Source: Arthrobacter globiformis (GTDB lineage Bacteria > Actinomycetota > Actinomycetes > Actinomycetales > Micrococcaceae). From it: a stretch of 64,000 nucleotides of DNA. Each line of letters starts with the position of its first letter. The first letter of the stretch is position 1. This document shows positions 58,735 through 64,000 of this stretch, piece after piece. Made by a program: the position numbers and the translations under genes. The DNA lies in NCBI RefSeq assembly GCF_003261175.1, contig NZ_QLNP01000074.1, positions 1 through 64,000 on the forward strand, in the 5' to 3' direction. A model generated the notes under the pieces. It did no database searches and was not told the origin of the DNA. It saw nothing but the letters and a program-made list of their open reading frames with translations.

Positions 58735-59307
58735 TCAGGTTCGTCCGTCGCTTCCGATGTTCAGGTAGCGGTATATCGTCGCCCGGCTGCGTCCGGTCAT
58801 CTTTCCGATGTCGACAGGTCTGAGCCCTGCGGCTTTGAGTTCGTGGGCGCGTTTGACGGCCGCGTTTTCTGCTGTGATGACAGGTCGTCCGCCTCGGCGT
58901 CCGTGGGCTGCTGCGAAGGCCATGCCTGCCTGCGTTCGCTCGGTTGTTGTGTCACGTTCGAGCCGGGCGAGAGCGGTCAGGATGGTCAGCATCGCCTTGC
59001 CGTTTGGGCCGGTGGTGGTGATGCCCTCGGTCAGGGACCTGAACGTCACGCCTTTCGTGTCAAGTAGTTCGATGAAGTGGAGTAGCTTTTTCGTGGTGCG
59101 ACCTAGGCGGTCCAGCCTCCAGATCACCAGGTCGTCTCCGGGACGCAGGTGGTCAAGTACGGCGTTCAGCTCGGGTCTGTCTGCGAGTTTGCCGGTCCCA
59201 TCCTGATCTGTGAAGATCCGGTCGCAGCCGGCTTTCCGCAGCGCGGCTGTTTGGAGCTCTGCAGATTGCTCTGCGGTGCTGACTCTGGCGTATCCGATGG
59301 TTACCAC
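58735..59307 (-). CDS. Serine recombinase, probable transposon resolvase (TniR type)
   Basis: 190 residues from ATG/GTG 59307. Catalytic Ser in YARVSTAEQSAEL, WRLDRLGRTTKKLL, TGPNGKAMLTILTALARLERDTTTER and a C-terminal HTH (PVDIGKMTGRSRATIYRYL). It lies inside the left transposon end and downstream of tniB in the same orientation, the tniR position of Tn402/Tn5053 elements. Not a close paralogue of the recombinases at 57853 or 62250. Confidence 0.9.
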   Translation of the reverse strand: MVTIGYARVSTAEQSAELQTAALRKAGCDRIFTDQDGTGKLADRPELNAVLDHLRPGDDLVIWRLDRLGRTTKKLLHFIELLDTKGVTFRSLTEGITTTGPNGKAMLTILTALARLERDTTTERTQAGMAFAAAHGRRGGRPVITAENAAVKRAHELKAAGLRPVDIGKMTGRSRATIYRYLNIGSDGRT

Positions 59308-59357
59308 TTCGTCCTGCTTGTCTCATCGACTGTTGGTCTGGGTTCGTTCCGGTGCGG

Positions 59358-60171
59358 TTAGCTGATGCCGATGACGAGTGTTGAGCGTGCGGCTTCGATG
59401 ACGTCGTCGGTGATGGTGTTGAGTTCGTTGATTTTCATGACGCGTTCGACCTGGGTGAAGAGCCGGTCGATGAGGCGGAAGTTTCCCCTGGTTATGCGGG
59501 CGACGGCGGCGATGGCCTGAGCGTCTGTGAAGTCGTCGGGGTCCAGGTCTTGTCCTAGTTTGTGCCAGCGTCGGTGCAGGACGAAGTGAAGTTCTTCCTG
59601 TTCGAGGGGACGGTATTCGTGGGCGAATCCGACCCTGCTGTAGAGCTGTGGGTAGCGGCTGAACCATTTTTCGATGCCGGGCATGCCGATGAGGATCAGG
59701 GCTACGTTGTCGCGATCGTAGCGGTCGCGTAACAGTTCCAGGGCTGTGGCGCTGAGGCGCTCGGATTCGTCGATGATGAGCAGTTCGACATGCTTGTTGA
59801 TGCGGGTGTGGGGTCCCGTTCCCTTGCCGATGTCTGACAGGTGTTGGTCCACGCAGATTGATACGCGAGTGCTGGTGTGCTCGATGTCCGTGTGGATCTG
59901 TTTGGGTGTGGTGAGTACGGCTGGGGTGTAGAAAACGGTGCGGGAGCGGGAGAGCGCGGCATAGACCTTGATGGTCGGAATCCTCCCGTGGTCCCCACTC
60001 TTCCAGGAGCCTCTGTGCCTTGTGCCAGTTGGCGTAGCGTCTGGCGGAGATGGTCTTTCCGATGCCGGCTTGGCCGTAGCAAATACCGATGGTGTGCTGG
60101 CGGCGCACTGCATCGGCGAACTCGACGAATCTGCGGTGTTCTTTCGTGGCGATGAAGCCTTGCCCTGTCAT
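59358..60171 (-). pseudogene. tniB: TniB-like AAA+ transposition ATPase, one frameshift
   Basis: ATG 60171 overlaps the tniA stop (ATGA). The first frame gives MTGQGFIATKEHRRFVEFAD and the Walker A GQAGIGKTISARRYA, then changes frame near 60000 (after EEWG). The second frame continues IPTIKVYAALSRSRTVFYTP with Walker B HVELLIIDESERLS, LILIGMPGIEKWFSRYP and the C-terminal ARITRGNFRLIDRLFTQ to the stop at 59358. About 270 residues if corrected. TniB activates and targets the TniA transposase. One indel inactivates it unless it is a sequencing error. Confidence 0.83.
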
Positions 60172-60300
60172 CGGTTGTCCTCCAGATAGGTGCGGAGCTT
60201 TGGACGCTTCTTCGGCCGGTCCGTGGGCTCAGGGGTCGGGACTTGTTTGTGCTGCCATATGCGCCACCATTTCCGGACAGTGCATGGGTCCGGTCCAACG
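60168..60300 (-). pseudogene. tniA: TniA transposase, 3' remnant
   Basis: The C-terminal ~40 codons, ending RKWWRIWQHKQVPTPEP then TDRPKKRPKLRTYLEDNR, run straight into the tniB start with the canonical 4-bp overlap. Upstream of ~60300 the frame is lost, so the DDE domain is gone. The basic, Pro-rich end is typical of Mu/TniA transposases. Confidence 0.65.
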
Positions 60301-60517
60301 GGACGGCGCCTCTTGTGAAGTGCCGTTGTCCCATGTCCGGGATACACGTGTCCAAACAGGGACCGGCTTACGGGACGCTAGGCGGACTGGCCTCTTTCGA
60401 GACCATTGTTGCCCTTGTGGCCTTGTGGCAGACTCCTCTGATCCTGCATGGTGAGCGGAAAGGTTCGTAGACGGATTCAGAAAATATCGGGACGTCTTTT
60501 AGGAGAACGAGGTTCCC

Positions 60518-60703
60518 ATGGCGTGGATGCTTATAGTTCTTTGCACACTTTTCTTGTTTGCAGGTCTAGCCGCGTTCTTCGTTCCGGTTGTCCGGTCTCG
60601 ACAACTGTCGTCTCAAGTAGTGACCAAAAAGAACTGGGCCCTGTTCTGGATATTCCTGTTCGCATCGGCTGCTACCGGGTTCATCTACAGTCAGGTGGAC
60701 TAG
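60518..60703 (+). CDS. Small two-helix membrane protein (transposon cargo)
   Basis: 61 residues from ATG 60518; AGGAG lies 12 nt upstream (ATG 60527 is an alternative). Helices MLIVLCTLFLFAGLAAFFVPVV and WALFWIFLFASAATGFIYS are separated by a basic loop. Unknown function. It begins a set of small genes in the right half of the Tni transposon. Confidence 0.55.
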   Translation: MAWMLIVLCTLFLFAGLAAFFVPVVRSRQLSSQVVTKKNWALFWIFLFASAATGFIYSQVD

Positions 60704-60756
60704 AGGCAACAACTCGATGGTGAAAGTAGCCACCGTGCAGCGTGACCCTCAAGGGG

Positions 60757-60915
60757 TTACAGGAAAGCCATCAAGATAAGGGTTGCTAGCGCCAGGATGG
60801 CGACCAAGAAGATGGCCAATAGCTCGGGGTATTTGCTAAAAAACACCAACAGTCGCATGAACCGTGGCATCCGCTCTTGCCCGTTGCCTTCGTGGCCAGT
60901 ATGTCCGTGGAGCAT
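60757..60915 (-). CDS. Small one-helix membrane protein (52 aa)
   Basis: ATG 60915 has AGGAG 6 nt upstream. A His/Gly-rich head (MLHGHTGHEGNGQERMPRF) is followed by a helix ELLAIFLVAILALATLILMA near the C-terminus, ending at TAA 60757. Its good ribosome site and clean hydropathy support it despite its size. Convergent with the gene at 60518. Function unknown. Confidence 0.55.
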   Translation of the reverse strand: MLHGHTGHEGNGQERMPRFMRLLVFFSKYPELLAIFLVAILALATLILMAFL

Positions 60916-61128
60916 CCGTCACTCCTAGTGGTGTAGCCGCTTGTGTTGGGGCGAACCGAGCGGGGTCAATTGTATGCCCGTTTCAACCGGCAGCCCCGGT
61001 GTCACTTCGCAGGCACAGACTAACTCGCCCCGGCCCGTCCCCATAGGGGTTCCCTCAGGAACGTGAGTCGGAAGGCCTCCGATGCGCAGGGCGTTCCGTT
61101 CTACATGAGCCGCGGTTAGATTTGCACC

Positions 61129-61371
61129 ATGGTGAGTGCATCTGAGGGTCCGCTCTTAAGGAAATTCAAGATCATTGGGATAGTCGGCGTCTTTGCAATC
61201 CCGCTCGTTGGTGCGCTGATTACCGGAGCCACGGGCTGGTCCCCTTGGGTTACATACGGTGTTCCGCTGCTTACCTTGATTTTGGCAACCCTGCCATTAC
61301 TGTCCGCGGCCCGACGCCAGCAAGCAGAAATACGCAGTGCACCCGCGAAGTCCAAAGAAGAGCCCCGGTAG
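61129..61371 (+). CDS. Small two-helix membrane protein (80 aa)
   Basis: 80 residues from ATG 61129. Helices ~13-33 (FKIIGIVGVFAIPLVGALITGA) and ~38-58 (WVTYGVPLLTLILATLPLLS), then a charged tail. No ribosome site is obvious. Unknown function; part of the transposon cargo. Confidence 0.5.
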   Translation: MVSASEGPLLRKFKIIGIVGVFAIPLVGALITGATGWSPWVTYGVPLLTLILATLPLLSAARRQQAEIRSAPAKSKEEPR

Positions 61372-61431
61372 TCGTTCGGCTCTTGGTAAGCCGACCGTCA
61401 GAGAAGCGAATCCGAAAGATAAGATGCGCGG

Positions 61432-61945
61432 ATGAGGATGTCGTACCCGCACTGGATCCAATTTCGAGGTCAAACGCTTGGCCTCGTGTGGCAAACGGAC
61501 GACGAGGCCGGCGATGAAGGGGATACTGACGGTGTTCTCGTCTCTAAGGGCCAGATCGTATCGGCCCGCACTCAAGAGGACTTTTTGGAGCTGGCCCGGC
61601 AACACAACATCGTCTTGGAAGCGGGCAACCCGGAACCTCAGAACCTTGACGGGATCGAGGAACTTCTCCAGTTGCCGGCATCAGATGACACCTGCGCGCA
61701 GCTGCTGAATGCGTGGAACCTCCTCGGCGACATTGCACGCAGCGTGAACGCATCACTGGATGACCGAGGACCGGAGGCGGACAAGTGCTACGACAAACTC
61801 TTCTACGGCAATAACCTCCCCAGCATCACACCCCCCCGGTGAGCACTACAGCCCGTATTTCGAAGACCACGAGCAGCGCGTTATTACCGAGATCCTGGAC
61901 CGTGGCCGGGTGATCTTGGCCAGCCGCCTTACTGTCGCGGGGTAG
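61432..61945 (+). pseudogene. Hypothetical acidic protein, frameshifted at a C7 run
   Basis: The frame from ATG 61432 (or 61438) encodes WIQFRGQTLGLVWQTDDEA..., ...LLNAWNLLGDIARSV and YDKLFYGNNLPSITPP, then hits a run of seven C (61832-61838). Shifting frame there continues smoothly GEHYSPYFEDHEQRVITEIL and VILASRLTVAG to 61945. About 170 residues if corrected, soluble and acidic, of immunity-protein-like size. Without the shift it ends at 61842. It could be intact if the C run is miscounted. Confidence 0.6.
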
Positions 61946-62249
61946 AGCCTGAAAACCGACCTCGATTGGGCTAGTCCGCCGGAACCGATCTGGTTACCGT
62001 TCCTCAGCAGAGACTTCGTGCCTGGGACCAGGCTCGACGTCCACGCCCCCACTCGATGACTCGAAACGTATGCTGCCATGCAGGTCGGCGGCGCCGGAGA
62101 ACCGCCATTCTAAGTTGCGATTAGACCGCCAATCTGAATGAACAGTCACACGGGAGGAACTGTCGGCCACTCGACGTCTCGTAAAGGCGTCTCGCAGTAA
62201 ATCGTCTCGCCACGGGTACATCGGGGGCATTTCGAGTCAGAATTGCCTT
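61946..62249. other. Intergenic region with right transposon end
   Basis: Contains the right terminal inverted repeat (62097-62150). A 78-codon leftward frame (61994-62230) overlaps the repeat and lacks family signal, so I do not call it. Confidence 0.45.
62097..62150 (-). repeat. Right terminal inverted repeat of the Tni transposon
   Basis: On the minus strand it reads TGTGACTGTT, 7 nt, ATTGGCGGTC, 2 nt, ATCGCA, 8 nt, TGGCGGTT, block for block like the left end. Confidence 0.8.
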
Positions 62250-62835
62250 GTGAGGCAACTGGGTTACACCCGGGTCAGTACTTCCAGCCAGGACGCGCAA
62301 CTGCAGCTGGATGCGCTGGTTGCCGCGGGCGTGCAGAAACGCGATGTCTTTGCCGATGTGACCTCCGGAAGCAAGACGGCGATAGAGCGACCGGGAATGA
62401 AGAGGCTCCTCGAGTACGCCGAAGCAGGCGACGTTGTTGTTGTGTGGCGGGTCGACCGCTTAGGCCGGTCGCTGATTGACGTCCTGAACACGGTGGCTCT
62501 GCTACGCGGCCGTCCGATCCATCTCCGATGGCATAGACCCGGCAACCTCCACCGGCAGGCTGATGTTGAACATGCTCGCGACCCTTGCCCAATATGAGCG
62601 CGAGCTCATAGTCGAGCGGGTCAACGCCGGGATCGCCGCCGCAAGACAAAACGGAACTCGCTTCGGCCGGCCGCTGTCCGATCCCGCCGTCATTGCAGAC
62701 AAGCTTGCGATCGCCCAGGACGCCCGCGGCAAGGGGCGAACCGCCGAAGACGCCGCCCGTCTCGTTGGCTGGAGCCGCGCAACGCTGTACCGCCACCAGC
62801 AAGCCCGTGCTGCCCGCGAAAGCACCACAACCTAA
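62250..62835 (+). pseudogene. Serine recombinase, inverted paralogue with a small deletion
   Basis: From GTG 62250 the protein is nearly identical to the recombinase at 57853 (YTRVSTSSQDAQLQLDALVA, RVDRLGRSLIDVLN). After VALLR (~62515) about 11-14 nt are missing relative to the paralogue (DRGIN lost), and the frame shifts. The correct frame resumes VRSISDGIDPATSTGRLML and runs through the E helix and HTH to 62835. Inactive unless suppressed. Confidence 0.87.
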
Positions 62836-62895
62836 GGTCTAGGATTCAGCTTGGCAGCATGAGGGGGTGCTGTCCTGGCGGAAGGAACGGCGTTC

Positions 62896-63681
62896 GTGCG
62901 GGTGATTCGTAATGCGAAGCGGGTGTCTGTCGTTGGTGGAGGGGTCTTAGTCATTGCGGGTGGCCTTGGCCTGTGGCGGACCGCGGTGCTCTTGAACGAG
63001 CCTGAACCGGGCAGAGTCGCAGCGTTGACTGGAATGCTCGCTGCCGTGGCCTTTATCCGAGGTTTCGTCATTCTGTTTTGGGACCGCCGGTCGACACCCA
63101 GTGCTCTGATGCGGCCGCAGGCGGCAGATACCCTGTTAGCGATTTTGCCTGTGGTCGTCGTCGTGCCCTTCGTCGTGGCTCTCCCGGAAATTAGAGATCC
63201 CGCCAGTCCCGCCCCTTGGTTGTTTATCCTGGTTGTTGCCTCGGCGACCATTTCAGTGAAACCGGCAAAAACTGCTTCGCTCTTGAAGATTCCGCCACTT
63301 CGCTCGATGAACTCCTTGGATTGGGTGCGAATCCAGAGCTTCGGTACAGGAACTCTTCTCATCGCAGTCTGGTTTTCGGTGCTGTACTTAACTTCCCCAC
63401 TAAGTGTCGGTACTTGGACGCCCTGGGTTATCACGACCGCACTCGCTCAAGCCGGCGTAAGCATCTGGCGGGTGCTGGAACAACATCAGGTGGGCAAGAC
63501 AGGACCGCGCCTAACTGGCATGCAGATCATCTGGTTGCGAGCCATTCACGTAAATCAAGGACACGCCGCTGCCGTTAAGGAGCTGCGAATGATGCACCCC
63601 AAGATCGGAACAACCCACGCCGAGAGAGTCATCGAAAACCTCTACCGGACTGAGGAAGAACCGCGGCTGCAGCGTAACTGA
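62896..63681 (+). CDS. Polytopic membrane protein of unknown function
   Basis: 261 residues from GTG 62896 (AAGGA ~10 nt upstream). About six hydrophobic segments between residues ~10 and ~190 (VSVVGGGVLVIAGGLGLW, ADTLLAILPVVVVVPFVVAL, PWLFILVVASATI, GTGTLLIAVWFSVLYLT, TPWVITTALAQAGVSI) are followed by a ~70-residue cytoplasmic tail with HTH-like helices (AAAVKELRMMHPKIGTTHAERVIENL). No family recognised. Confidence 0.65.
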   Translation: MRVIRNAKRVSVVGGGVLVIAGGLGLWRTAVLLNEPEPGRVAALTGMLAAVAFIRGFVILFWDRRSTPSALMRPQAADTLLAILPVVVVVPFVVALPEIRDPASPAPWLFILVVASATISVKPAKTASLLKIPPLRSMNSLDWVRIQSFGTGTLLIAVWFSVLYLTSPLSVGTWTPWVITTALAQAGVSIWRVLEQHQVGKTGPRLTGMQIIWLRAIHVNQGHAAAVKELRMMHPKIGTTHAERVIENLYRTEEEPRLQRN

Positions 63682-63707
63682 ATACAGGCATAGCAGTGGA
63701 GATAGTT

Positions 63708-64000
63708 TCATCTTGGCGAGGCGCTTGGTGTTGGGTAGGAGGGTATCCCTCCGCCGGAGCCGGCGGCCATGAAGACGCCTATCTGAGTTTCTCCGTCGCT
63801 TTGGAAGACGGGGATCTCGCGCTGCGGCCGGGGGGTGCTGAAGTTCTTGACGGCATCCTCCGGGCTCGTCGGCATGGGGCCGCCGTGCAGGTCCCTGGAG
63901 TAGGCGTAACCGGATTGCCCGTTGGTGGCCATCACAGCAATCAGGTCAGGGGTTCCGTTCTCCTGGCTTTCGACGCCGTAGGTTTCACCCTTGGCATTGA
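63708..64000 (-). CDS. Secreted/surface-type hypothetical protein, partial (runs off right edge)
   Basis: The C-terminal ~97 residues are visible; the 5' end is beyond base 64000. The segment NAKGETYGVESQENGTPDLI, then VMATNGQSGYAYSRDL, EDAVKNF, and IPVFQSDGETQIGVF closely follows a pattern common in small extracytoplasmic actinobacterial proteins (NAxGxTYG...ATNGxxGYVxxxDL...IPVY...DGxTxIGxF). It stops at 63708. Whether it has a signal peptide cannot be seen. Confidence 0.7.
   Translation of the reverse strand, partial: NAKGETYGVESQENGTPDLIAVMATNGQSGYAYSRDLHGGPMPTSPEDAVKNFSTPRPQREIPVFQSDGETQIGVFMAAGSGGGIPSYPTPSASPR

Larger units (their letters stand above)
58647..62150. mobile_element. Decayed TniA/TniB-type (Tn402/Tn5053-like) transposon with small-gene cargo
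   Basis: Bounded by 54-bp inverted ends that begin TGTGACTGTT, the TGT/ACA-type tip of the Tn7/Tn402 superfamily. Inside, leftward: the last ~40 codons of tniA, a frameshifted tniB and an intact resolvase. The right half carries four small rightward or leftward genes. Most of tniA is deleted, so it could move only with help in trans. The flanking 5-mers (TTAGC and CGGGA) do not match, so no target duplication is left. Confidence 0.75.

Noticed and set aside
61994-62230. 78-codon leftward frame at the right transposon end
   Set aside because: It runs through the terminal inverted repeat and shows no family pattern.

Overview
The window looks like an accessory replicon, most likely a plasmid, of a high-GC actinobacterium of the Arthrobacter/Pseudarthrobacter type. 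That placement is an inference from protein style: SCO6880-family and DUF4913 transfer proteins, high-GC codon use and strong AGGAG ribosome sites. No rRNA, tRNA or single-copy housekeeping gene is seen.

Layout. (1) 1-9.3 kb is a catabolic island: a divergent cupin gene, then an operon of short-chain dehydrogenase, aldehyde dehydrogenase, HpcH/HpaI aldolase and ketopantoate-reductase-like enzyme, followed by a thiamine-diphosphate enzyme and a succinate-semialdehyde-type dehydrogenase. Together they suit cleavage of an oxo-acid to pyruvate plus an aldehyde and oxidation of the aldehyde; the substrate is unknown. (2) 9.7-20.5 kb is scrap and insertions: a broken MFS exporter, the 3' part of a fadB-like gene, a Tn3 resolvase relic, a RelA/SpoT-HEPN fusion, an IS3 element interrupted by an IS110 element, a second IS110 with a nonsense codon, and an ApeA-like HEPN protein. 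(3) 20.5-35 kb is a type IV secretion/conjugation block: a leftward operon (DUF6668-like, VirB2-, VirB8- and VirB6-like proteins, SCO6880 protein, VirB4 ATPase, VirD4 coupling protein, DUF4913) divergent from a rightward operon (HTH regulator, cell-wall hydrolase, lipoprotein, ParA-like ATPase). No relaxase is visible. (4) 35-39.8 kb holds replication and partition: a primase-type Rep, a ParB-like ribbon-helix-helix protein and ParA, with 12-bp-phased GCCATA repeats on both sides of parAB. (5) 39.8-43.1 kb holds a frameshifted serine recombinase and small genes.

(6) 43.4-54.4 kb is the most unusual part. Six copies of a ~30-bp imperfect-palindrome site (core CCAAGGAAnTGGnACAC), all in the same orientation, separate five unrelated modules: a membrane coiled-coil protein; a CoiA-like nuclease; a 1,612-residue Type ISP restriction-modification enzyme; an HTH protein with a truncated paralogue and a 23-codon ORF; and a 633-residue DUF4365-like protein. 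Gene orientation varies while site orientation does not, as expected of a gene-cassette array or of serial site-specific integrations. I know of no described system with this site.

(7) 54.5-64 kb holds small genes, an intact IS110 element and a decayed TniA/TniB transposon. The transposon's 54-bp terminal inverted repeats (TGTGACTGTT...) lie at 58647 and 62150, and two closely related, divergently oriented serine recombinases flank it. A small secreted or surface-type protein runs off the right edge.

Several genes carry single-base frameshifts in homopolymers or one nonsense codon. These may be real decay or sequencing errors, and are marked as such.
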